This document shows positions 39,467 through 45,880 of a DNA stretch of 45,880 nt, in pieces. The DNA lies in NCBI GenBank assembly GCA_026981865.1, contig JALSIA010000199.1, forward strand, positions 1-45,880, in the 5' to 3' direction. Within the stretch, counting starts at the first letter, position 1. Every line of letters begins with the position of its first letter. The notes beneath the pieces are model-generated. The model was not told the DNA's origin. It saw only the letters and a program-made list of their open reading frames with translations, and did not search any database. Source of the stretch: Thermaceae bacterium (GTDB lineage: Bacteria > Deinococcota > Deinococci > Deinococcales > Marinithermaceae). The translations under genes and the position numbers were made by a program.

Positions 39467-40137
39467 TCCGGAGCGAGGGGTTGGTGCGGCGCTACCCGGG
39501 TTTCGAGCTCGCGGTGGAGGCGCTCGAGGTTCCCCCGGGCCGCTTCGTGACCGTGATCGGGCCCAGCGGTGCGGGGAAGAGTACGCTCCTGCGCCTGCTC
39601 GCGGGACTCGAGCGCCCCGACCGGGGGCGCGTGGAGCTGCGGGGGCGGGCGGTCTTCCTCGATCAGGACCGTACGGCGCTCGAGCGCAGCGTCCTCGCCA
39701 ACGCCACCTTCGGGCTCGAGCTCCATGGCGTGCGCCGGCGCGAGGCGGTACGGCGGGTGCGCCCCTGGCTCGAGCGGGTGGGGCTCGCGGACAAGCTGGC
39801 CCAGCCCGCCGCCTCGCTGTCGGGGGGCGAGCGCGCCCGCCTGGCGCTGGTGCGGGCGCTCGCGATCGAGCCCGACGTCCTCTTCCTGGACGAGCCCACC
39901 CAGGCCCTCGACCCGGGCAACGTCGACCGGGTCGAGGGGCTGCTGCGCGAGGCCCACGCCCAGGGCCGCACGATCGTCCTGGTCACCCACAACCTCTACC
40001 AGGCGCGCCGGCTGGGGCAGGAGACCTGGTTCCTCCTGGACGGACGGATCGTGGAGCGCGCCCCCAGCGAGCGGCTCTTCCTCCGACCCCGGGAGGCGCT
40101 GACCCGGGCCTACGTGGCCGGGGAGATGGTTTACTGA
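39463..40137 (+). CDS. tupC: Tungstate ABC transporter ATPase TupC
   Basis: A 224-residue ABC ATPase from the GTG at 39463. Walker A GPSGAGKS (33-40), Q-loop in VFLDQDRTALERSV (64-77), signature LSGGE (119-123), Walker B VLFLDEP (139-145), D-loop and the switch His in VTHNLYQ. Short: no C-terminal TOBE/Mop regulatory domain, unlike ModC. It energises TupB. It is followed one base later by the ModE-like gene. Confidence 0.92.
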   Translation: MIRSEGLVRRYPGFELAVEALEVPPGRFVTVIGPSGAGKSTLLRLLAGLERPDRGRVELRGRAVFLDQDRTALERSVLANATFGLELHGVRRREAVRRVRPWLERVGLADKLAQPAASLSGGERARLALVRALAIEPDVLFLDEPTQALDPGNVDRVEGLLREAHAQGRTIVLVTHNLYQARRLGQETWFLLDGRIVERAPSERLFLRPREALTRAYVAGEMVY

Positions 40138-40138
40138 G

Positions 40139-40474
40139 ATGATGCGACCGCGCGCCAAGTTCTGGCTGGAGACCGAAACGGGCGAGTACCTGATGGGTCC
40201 GCGCACCCTGCGGCTGCTGGAGGCAGTGCACGCCAGCGGCAGCCTCAAGGCGGGGGCGCGGGCGGCCGGGTTCAGCTACCGGGCCGCCTGGGCCCGGGTG
40301 CGCCGCGTCGAAGCGGCCCTGGGCTTCCGCCTGATCGAGTCGCACTCGGGGGGCGAAGGCGGAGGGCGGAGCCGCCTGACCCCGGAGGCCCTGGCGTTCG
40401 TGCGGCGCTACCGTGCCTTCCTGGAGCGCAGCGAGGCGCTCGTGGAGCAGGCCTTCCGCGAGAGCCTGGGCTGA
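40139..40474 (+). CDS. ModE-like DNA-binding protein without molybdate-binding domain
   Basis: A 111-residue protein that is only the N-terminal winged HTH of ModE: GEYLMGPRTLRLLEAVHASGSLKAGARAAGFSYRAAWARVRRVEAALGFRLIESHSGGEGGGRSRLTPEA. The C-terminal molbindin (Mop) domains are missing, so it cannot sense oxyanion through the usual site. Such short ModE/TupR-like proteins are known in other bacteria. As the fourth gene of the tup operon it probably regulates tupABC, perhaps through the inverted repeat at 37967. Two ATG codons (40139, 40142) are possible. Confidence 0.88.
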   Translation: MMRPRAKFWLETETGEYLMGPRTLRLLEAVHASGSLKAGARAAGFSYRAAWARVRRVEAALGFRLIESHSGGEGGGRSRLTPEALAFVRRYRAFLERSEALVEQAFRESLG

Positions 40475-40511
40475 ACGCGGTTTGCTTGTACCCGGTTCAA
40501 ACCCGGGGAGT

Positions 40512-40533
40512 GCGCCCGTAAGGGCGCTTTTTT
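40512..40533 (+). terminator. Intrinsic terminator of the tup operon
   Basis: Stem GCGCCC (40512-40517) / GGGCGC (40522-40527), loop GTAA, then TTTTTT. Confidence 0.92.
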
Positions 40534-40563
40534 GACACGCGTTTAACGGCCGGGCGGTATACT
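40532..40563 (+). promoter_or_regulatory. Possible upstream promoter P1 of the DUF11 cluster
   Basis: TTGACA (40532-40537, within the terminator tail) and TATACT (40558-40563), but spaced by 20 bp, which is long. If used, transcription would begin just before the palindrome at 40585, which would then block it. Confidence 0.35.
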
Positions 40564-40584
40564 TCTCCTTTAGAGAGGTAAAAC

Positions 40585-40629
40585 ACCCCCAAATAGGGGT
40601 AGTAGGTTAACAAAAGTTGTTTCTATACT
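40585..40629 (+). promoter_or_regulatory. DUF11 promoter P2: palindrome ACCCCCAAATAGGGGT and -10 TATACT
   Basis: The palindrome (40585-40600) is centred 31.5 bp upstream of the -10 TATACT (40624-40629), as at the pilin gene. No -35 of normal type lies between. The leader to the first ATG is about 32 nt with GGAAGGG. GGTTAACAAAAG (40605-40616) lies between motif and -10. Confidence 0.55.
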
Positions 40630-40667
40630 GCTCTGGGAGGTTATTGGAATATGAAGGAAGGGTATCG

Positions 40668-41174
40668 ATGAATTTGCGCCGTGCCGCATGGGCGGCCGTA
40701 TTTTTCGTACTGGCCGTCGCGGCCGCGCCGCCGTTGTGGCTCGAGCTCGCCTCCTTCCGCGTGCTCCAGGTGACGAATGCCGATGGGGAGCGCCTCGAGG
40801 TGTTCGAGCGCGCCGCAAGTGCGGCGCCGGGCGAGACGCTCGAGTGGCGGCTCGCAGCGACCAACCGCTCCGACCGGGCGCTCGAGGATGTGGTCCTGGT
40901 GATTCCCGTGCCCCCGGGCACCCGCTACCTGGCGGACTCGGCCGAACCGCTCGAACTGGGCGGCGTCGTGGTGCGGCCCGAGTTCAGTTTCGACGGCGGT
41001 GTGCGGTTCGCGCGCCCACCGCTTTACAAGAAGGTCGTCGTCGTGGTCGACGGCATCGAACAGGAACAGGAAGTCGAAGTGAAACCCGAGGCGTACACCC
41101 ACGTACGCTGGGTTCTGCCTGCGCTGGACGCCGGGCAGACCGTTACCGTCCGTCTTCGCACCGTCGTGCGATGA
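40668..41174 (+). CDS. Secreted single-domain DUF11-like protein
   Basis: A 168-residue protein with a signal peptide (MNLRRAAWAAVFFVLAVAAA, about 1-21) and one DUF11-like beta-sandwich: GETLEWRLAATNRSDRALEDVVLVIPVPPGTRYLADSA, then LPALDAGQTVTVRLRTVV. DUF11 domains are found in repeated surface proteins of bacteria and archaea. The insertion with KKVVVVVDGIEQEQEVEV is unusual. The ATG at 40668 has GGAAGGG upstream; an upstream in-frame start at 40617 lies before the -10. The stop overlaps an ATG of the next frame (ATGA). It might cap, chaperone or anchor the larger DUF11 proteins that follow. Confidence 0.8.
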   Translation: MNLRRAAWAAVFFVLAVAAAPPLWLELASFRVLQVTNADGERLEVFERAASAAPGETLEWRLAATNRSDRALEDVVLVIPVPPGTRYLADSAEPLELGGVVVRPEFSFDGGVRFARPPLYKKVVVVVDGIEQEQEVEVKPEAYTHVRWVLPALDAGQTVTVRLRTVVR

Positions 41175-41194
41175 ACGAGGGAGGCATTGATTCC

Positions 41195-43975
41195 ATGAAG
41201 CTAGCCAGCGTTGGTTCCAAGTTTGTCTTCGTCCTCTTCTTCGTCCTGGGTCTGGCCCTGGCCGCGGGCACCCCCGCGGGTACGGAGATCCGCAACCAGG
41301 CTTCGGCCAAGTACACGGACTCCTCCGGCCAGCCCCAGACCACGACCTCCAACGAGGTCGTCACCGTGGTGCAGCCCGTCTACGGCTTCACCCTCACTCC
41401 CGACGGCACCGAGGCCGCGCCCGGCCAGATCAAGACCGGCCTCCAGGGGGCGCCCGTCTACTTCAACTACACCGTCACCAACACCGGCAACATCGCCGAC
41501 ACCGTGCAGCTGACCGCACCCCAAGGGACGTCCGACAGCTTCGACTTCACCAGCGTCAAGATCTACCACGACGCCAACTGCAACGGCACGATCGATCCCG
41601 GCGAGGCCGAGGTTAGCAGCGTCAGCCTCGATGCCGACGCCTCGACCTGCGTGATCGTGGAGGCCGTCATCCCCGCCGGCGAGGCCGACGGCAACACCGG
41701 CCACGCCAACCTCAGCGGCACTTCGGTCGGGGACCCGGCTCAGACCGACACCGCCAACTGGGCGCGCGCGGTCGTCACCAGCCAAGCCGTCCTCGACGCC
41801 GCCAAGGGATCGAGCCCCAGCGGCGCGGTCGTTCCCGGAGCCGCCATCGACTACGCGGTGCAGGGCTCCAACAAGGGCGGCAGTGCCGCCGGAGCGGTCA
41901 CCGGCGTCGCCGTGGTGGACGGCTCCCCGCTCGACGGCATCCTCGTGGCCGATGCGGTCCCGGCGCACACCACCTACGTGCTCGGCAGCGCCGGCGGTAC
42001 CGCCGGCGCAGGCAGCGCGACCGTCATCTACAAGGTGGGCGGCGCCTGGACGACGACCGAGCCCGCGAGCGGCAGCGACGTCAGCGAGGTGGCGCTCTTG
42101 ATCGAAGGTGCGGGCGCCTTCTTCCCGCAAGGGGCGCAGTACCGGCTCGGCTTCCAGGTCACCGTCGACGCCGGCACCCCTGCGGGTACGACGATCGAGA
42201 ACACCGCCACCGTCAACTTCGACGCGAACGGCGACGGCGACGCCGGCGACACCGGTGAGCAGGTGGGCTCGAACACCACCCGCACCCCGGTCGCCGCGAG
42301 CCGCGCGGTCCTGAACGGTCCCGCCGGCGACCCCGACTCCGACGGTGCGGGCTTCGCCTCCAGCTACACCGATCCAGGCGGCACCACCTGGACCTACACC
42401 GAGACGACCGACACCAGCGACCCGCGCAACGACGACGCCCAGCGCATCAACGAGGCGGTCCACGGCGGCGACGTCGTCTACTTCAAGAACAGCCTGACGA
42501 ACGGCGGCAACGTCGAGGACAGCTACACCCTCGACCTGAGCGGCGTGCCGGCCGGCTGGACCTGTCAGGTCATGGCCGCCGACGCCACGACCCCGATGGC
42601 GAACCCCGTGGGGCCGCTGGTCGCCGGCGCTACCCTCGACTACGTGGTCAAGTGCAGCATTCCCGCGAACGTCACCACCGCCAGCGACACCGACCTCACC
42701 GCGCGCGCGACCTCCACGAACGACCCGGCGGTCTGGAACGAAACCCACGACGTGATCCCGCCGGTGCTGTCGGGCTACGCCCTCGACCTGGCCAAGGACG
42801 GCGCTTCCACCGACAACGACCCCACCAACGACAACCCCGCCTCCCAGGCGGTGGACCCGGGAGCGACCGCCTTCTACGGCTTTGAAGTCGCCAATACCGG
42901 CCAGAACCCCGATACCTACGACCTGAGCGTGACCGTTCCTGCGGGCATGACCGCCACCGTCTACCCCGATCCGGACTGCGACGGTGTCCTCGACAGCCCC
43001 GCCCCCGCGCCCGTGACCGATAGCGGTCTCGTCAACCCGGGCAGCAAGGCCTGCTTCGTGCTGGCCGTGCAGGTTCCCGACGGTGCTCCGCCGCTCACCC
43101 AGGACCCCAACGACCCCGCCGACGACAACGTCACCATCACCGCCACCAGCAACGCCAACCCCGCCATCAGCGACACGATCACGACCGACGTGGCCGTCAA
43201 CCCGGTGGCCGACCTGCGTTTCAGCCCCGACCGCAACGGCACCGTCACCAGCCCGGGTACGATCGTCTACACCCACACCGTGAGCAACCTGGGCAACGAA
43301 GCCGCGAGCGTCACCTTCGCCGAGTCCGGCTCCACGCATCCGGGCTGGACCTACCAGATCTCCACCGACGGCGGCGCTACCTGGACGGACGTGGCTTCCG
43401 CCGCACCGATCAACCTGACGCCCGGCAGCAGCCAGCAGGTGCAGGTGCGCGTCATCGTGCCCGACGGCGAGCCCATCGGCGCAATCGACACCAACCAGAT
43501 CACTGCGAATGCGAACTACCCCACTGCGACCGACGACAGCGCCAGCGTGACCGACACCACCACCGTGGTGGGGGGCGATCTGCGCATCGAGAAACGTGGC
43601 GAGACCTGCGCCGATGCCGCCTGCGCCACGGTCACCAGTGCCGACGGCAGCCAGGCCAAGCCCGGTGAGTACATCCGCTACACCGTCACCGCCAGCAACA
43701 TCGGCACCGCGGACCTCAAGAAGGTGATCGTTTCCGATCCGCTGCCCGGCTACACCGACTTCGTCAGCGTTTCCGCCAGCACCTCCGTGGCCGGTGCGCA
43801 GCCGCTCTTCTCGACCGACGGGACGAACTGGTCGACCACCGCACCCGCGACGCTCGCCACCGGTCAGGCGGTCTTCGTCGGCCTGGACAGCAACGGCGAC
43901 GGCGCGATCGACGAAAACGATCTGCTCGCTCCCGGCGAGTCGCTCACCCTGGTCTTCACCGTCCAGGTCCAATAG
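41195..43975 (+). CDS. Large secreted DUF11-repeat surface protein
   Basis: A 926-residue protein with signal peptide (residues 1-24) and a long Ala/Gly/Asp/Thr-rich beta-repeat body. The mature N-terminus TPAGTEIRNQASAKYTDSSG starts a module repeated at the head of the next protein. DUF11-like repeats follow (for example VYFNYTVTNTGNIADTVQL, TVDAGTPAGTTIENTATVNF, TAFYGFEVANTGQNPDTYDL, IVYTHTVSNLGNEAASVTF, IRYTVTASNIGTADLKKV). Four DxDxDG-type calcium loops occur. There is no LPXTG or GlyGly-CTERM; the last residues TLVFTVQVQ are a strand. The start at 41195 is favoured by GGGAGG upstream; the ATG at 41171, coupled to the preceding gene, is possible. Role unknown: surface layer, adhesion or matrix. 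Confidence 0.88.
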   Translation: MKLASVGSKFVFVLFFVLGLALAAGTPAGTEIRNQASAKYTDSSGQPQTTTSNEVVTVVQPVYGFTLTPDGTEAAPGQIKTGLQGAPVYFNYTVTNTGNIADTVQLTAPQGTSDSFDFTSVKIYHDANCNGTIDPGEAEVSSVSLDADASTCVIVEAVIPAGEADGNTGHANLSGTSVGDPAQTDTANWARAVVTSQAVLDAAKGSSPSGAVVPGAAIDYAVQGSNKGGSAAGAVTGVAVVDGSPLDGILVADAVPAHTTYVLGSAGGTAGAGSATVIYKVGGAWTTTEPASGSDVSEVALLIEGAGAFFPQGAQYRLGFQVTVDAGTPAGTTIENTATVNFDANGDGDAGDTGEQVGSNTTRTPVAASRAVLNGPAGDPDSDGAGFASSYTDPGGTTWTYTETTDTSDPRNDDAQRINEAVHGGDVVYFKNSLTNGGNVEDSYTLDLSGVPAGWTCQVMAADATTPMANPVGPLVAGATLDYVVKCSIPANVTTASDTDLTARATSTNDPAVWNETHDVIPPVLSGYALDLAKDGASTDNDPTNDNPASQAVDPGATAFYGFEVANTGQNPDTYDLSVTVPAGMTATVYPDPDCDGVLDSPAPAPVTDSGLVNPGSKACFVLAVQVPDGAPPLTQDPNDPADDNVTITATSNANPAISDTITTDVAVNPVADLRFSPDRNGTVTSPGTIVYTHTVSNLGNEAASVTFAESGSTHPGWTYQISTDGGATWTDVASAAPINLTPGSSQQVQVRVIVPDGEPIGAIDTNQITANANYPTATDDSASVTDTTTVVGGDLRIEKRGETCADAACATVTSADGSQAKPGEYIRYTVTASNIGTADLKKVIVSDPLPGYTDFVSVSASTSVAGAQPLFSTDGTNWSTTAPATLATGQAVFVGLDSNGDGAIDENDLLAPGESLTLVFTVQVQ

Positions 43976-43983
43976 CCCTCACG

Positions 43984-44012
43984 CCCCCGCGCGGCCGCCG
44001 GCCGCGCGGGGG
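43984..44012 (+). other. Very stable intercistronic hairpin between two DUF11 genes
   Basis: Perfect 13-bp stem CCCCCGCGCGGCC (43984-43996) / GGCCGCGCGGGGG (44000-44012), loop GCC, no T-tract. A partial terminator or 3' stabiliser that would lower expression of the following gene. Confidence 0.75.
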
Positions 44013-44038
44013 AGCCCTGAACGGGAGACAGGAAACAC

Positions 44039-45880
44039 ATGAGACGAACCTTCCGTACCCGGTTACCCTTGGGGCTCTTGGCCTGGATCGTGGCGATCGC
44101 CATGGCGGCCACCCCCGCGGGAACCGTGATCCGAAACCAGGCCGCGGCCCTGGTGGAGAACGAGACGTATTACTCCAACACCGTCGAGACGACGGTGCTG
44201 CCCGTCTGCGTTCCCGCGCTGGGGCCCGACGGCACCCAGGCCCAGCCCGGTCAGGTTAGCAACGCCACGGTGGGCGGAACCGCCTACCTGACCTACGTGC
44301 TGAGCAACGAGGGCAACGACGCCTTTACCTTCGGCCTTGCGATCCAGACCGACGCCAGCTCCGCCTGGACGCCGACCTCGCAGGCGGTCTACCTCGACAC
44401 CAACCGCAACGCTCAGGTGGACCCGGGCGAGCAGGCGGTCACCCAGGTGACCCTCGCTGCGGGCGAATCCGCGTGGCTGGTGCTCGAACTGGGCGTACCC
44501 AATCCGGCGAGCGGCTCGGTGTGGGCCTCCGTGAGCGCCACCTGCCCGGGCGGCGAACAGGACGCCGAAAACTACGGCGAGGTCCGTGCCGTCAGCGGCC
44601 CCGCGTTGCAGGTCGAGAAGGCCTTTGCCCCCACCGAAGCCCGACCTGGCGAACAGGTCAATGTCTCGCTGCGGGTGCGCAACGTTGGCGACGCCGCCAC
44701 CGGAGGCGCGGTCACGCTCGGCGACGACCTGCAACCCCTCACCGGCCTGCGCTTCGTTGCCGGCAGCGCCGCCGCCCCCAAAGGACAGATCGAGTACTTC
44801 GACGGCGCGACCTGGACGTCCAGCGAGCCCGCGAGCGTGCAGGGTGTGCGACTGCAGCTCACGGGCCTGGCCTTGGGCGAGGAAGCGGTGCTGGAGTTCC
44901 GCATGGAGGTCCAGACCGGTGCCCCGCCGCAGGTCATCGAAAACCGCGTCCGCGCCAGCGGCCCCGGGGGTCCCGCCGAGGCCGCGGCCTCGCTGCGGGT
45001 GCGGCCCGCCTACGGGCTCCACCTGGGTCCGGCGGGCAACCCGCGGGCGCTCCCCGGTGGTGAGGGCAGCGCCGACGATCGCCAGCAGGCGGATCTGATC
45101 GTCGATCAGACCTACTGCTTTGCGCACACCCTGGAAAACGCCTCGACCGCACCCGACGACTTCGACCTGAGGACGCTGGGGTTGCCCGCGGGCGTCGACG
45201 GCACCTTCAACGTGACGCCGACGGTGCCCCTTTCGCTGCCCGTACACCTGGAACCCGGCGAAAGCATGGACTTCCTCTTCTGCGTGACCGCCAGCCAGCT
45301 GGTACCGCCGTTCACGGCCACCCTCGTCGCCGAGTCGGCGGCCACCGGCGACAGCAACCGCACCTACGACGAGGCCGTGCGGGTGCTGGCTCCGGGCGAG
45401 GTCGTGCTCGAAAAGAGCGTGAATCCCCAAGGCACGGTGACCGCGGGAACCGAGCTCACTTACACCTTGCGCTTCGAGAACCGTTACCCCATTCCCCTCA
45501 CCAGCGTGGTGGTGGACGACTGGCTCGACCCCAACCTGGAGTACCTGGGCAGTACGCCTGCGGGTGTCTACGATGCCGTGCGGCACCGCGTACGCTGGCA
45601 GCCGGCCGACGTCCCCGCCGGCGGCTCCTGGCAGGTCGAGCTGCGGGTGCGCGTGAAGGAAGGCGTGCCCGACGACACCCTGATCGAGAATGCCTTTACC
45701 TTGCAAAGCGACGAGACCCCGAACACGCTGGTCTCGCCCACGACCCGCACCCCCGTTTGGAGCAGCGCGCTGCTGCTGGAAAAGCGGGTAGCGCCGCGCA
45801 AAGTGCGCTTAGGCGACGCGGTGCACTACACCCTGCGGGTGCACAACCCGGGTACCGCGGCGCTCAGCCTTACCCTGACC
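44039..45880 (+). CDS. Large secreted DUF11-repeat surface protein, second copy (3' end outside window)
   Basis: The first 614 codons of a protein paralogous to the preceding one. Signal peptide 1-23 (LGLLAWIVAIAMA), then the shared module TPAGTVIRNQAAALVENE ... SNTVETTVLPV ... LGPDGTQAQPGQ. DUF11-like repeats: QVNVSLRVRNVGDAATGG, ELTYTLRFENRYPIPLTSVVVDDWL, DAVHYTLRVHNPGTAALSL. One DxNxN..D calcium loop (DTNRNAQVDPGE). A Cys pair in the first domain (LPVCVP and ATCPG). The reading frame is open at the window end, so length and C-terminal anchor are unknown. The ATG at 44039 has GGGAGACAGG upstream. Confidence 0.87.
   Translation, partial: MRRTFRTRLPLGLLAWIVAIAMAATPAGTVIRNQAAALVENETYYSNTVETTVLPVCVPALGPDGTQAQPGQVSNATVGGTAYLTYVLSNEGNDAFTFGLAIQTDASSAWTPTSQAVYLDTNRNAQVDPGEQAVTQVTLAAGESAWLVLELGVPNPASGSVWASVSATCPGGEQDAENYGEVRAVSGPALQVEKAFAPTEARPGEQVNVSLRVRNVGDAATGGAVTLGDDLQPLTGLRFVAGSAAAPKGQIEYFDGATWTSSEPASVQGVRLQLTGLALGEEAVLEFRMEVQTGAPPQVIENRVRASGPGGPAEAAASLRVRPAYGLHLGPAGNPRALPGGEGSADDRQQADLIVDQTYCFAHTLENASTAPDDFDLRTLGLPAGVDGTFNVTPTVPLSLPVHLEPGESMDFLFCVTASQLVPPFTATLVAESAATGDSNRTYDEAVRVLAPGEVVLEKSVNPQGTVTAGTELTYTLRFENRYPIPLTSVVVDDWLDPNLEYLGSTPAGVYDAVRHRVRWQPADVPAGGSWQVELRVRVKEGVPDDTLIENAFTLQSDETPNTLVSPTTRTPVWSSALLLEKRVAPRKVRLGDAVHYTLRVHNPGTAALSLTLT

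Noticed and set aside
41201-43972. 923-codon minus-strand frame opposite the DUF11 gene
   Set aside because: Antisense shadow caused by biased codon use; the plus strand has signal peptide, repeats and a ribosome site.

Overview
The window is a GC-rich (about 70%) chromosomal segment, almost fully coding, with short intergenic gaps. Several traits point to the Deinococcus-Thermus phylum, most likely the Thermaceae (Oceanithermus/Marinithermus/Thermus relatives): many genes start a few bases after a TANNNT -10 box (leaderless mRNAs), GTG/TTG starts are common, and the gene content is typical of that group (ChdC of the type seen in Thermus, a KaiC/RadA-like ATPase, DUF11 surface proteins, family 5 peptide-binding proteins with type I signal peptides). 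The genus is an inference from gene content, not from a search.

Layout. 1-5.4 kb: the start of an unknown minus-strand gene behind tandem copies of a palindromic motif, a YfaP-like lipoprotein with a long structured leader, an MFS carrier, an enolase-superfamily enzyme coupled to a P-loop protein, and an unknown lipoprotein. 5.4-10.2 kb: coproheme decarboxylase, then a four-gene minus-strand catabolic operon (DeoR-type repressor, BtpA-family protein, FGGY kinase, SDR dehydrogenase). 10.2-12.8 kb: two tRNA-Ser genes, an S4-domain protein, a frameshifted methyltransferase and a KaiC/RadA-like ATPase. 12.8-18.9 kb: envelope genes: an O-antigen-ligase-like protein and an operon mreB-fabZ-lptF/G-glycolipid glycosyltransferase-polysaccharide deacetylase. 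18.9-21.7 kb: MBL hydrolase, Hsp20 with a near-consensus promoter, and two divergent SDR genes (one very like 3-hydroxybutyrate dehydrogenase).

21.8-29.9 kb: two tandem paralogous peptide-type ABC transporter operons (binding protein, permease, permease), neither encoding an ATPase. 29.9-36.1 kb: class I glutamine amidotransferase, a LysA-like PLP decarboxylase, a penicillin-acylase-family Ntn hydrolase, a 74-residue unknown, an AlaX-type tRNA-editing protein and a type IV pilin-like protein. 36.1-40.5 kb: acyl-CoA dehydrogenase, an S1-domain protein with a possible leader peptide, and a tungstate transporter operon (tupABC) ending in a ModE-like regulator without ligand domain. 40.5 kb to the end: a cluster of secreted DUF11-type surface proteins carrying EF-hand/dockerin-like calcium loops, cut by the window edge.

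The most interesting signal is a 16-bp palindrome, roughly ACCCCCAAnnnGGGGT, found upstream of three separate genes: the first (truncated) gene, the pilin and the DUF11 cluster. In each case a copy is centred about 31 bp upstream of a TANNNT -10 box, which is where an activator contacting the promoter would bind. This suggests an undescribed regulon linking a type IV pilin to surface proteins. Other points worth checking are a possible GEMM-like riboswitch leader at 323-405, a possible small structured RNA between the deoR operon and the tRNAs, the BtpA/kinase/SDR pathway, a uORF in front of the S1 gene, and a methyltransferase broken in a G-run.
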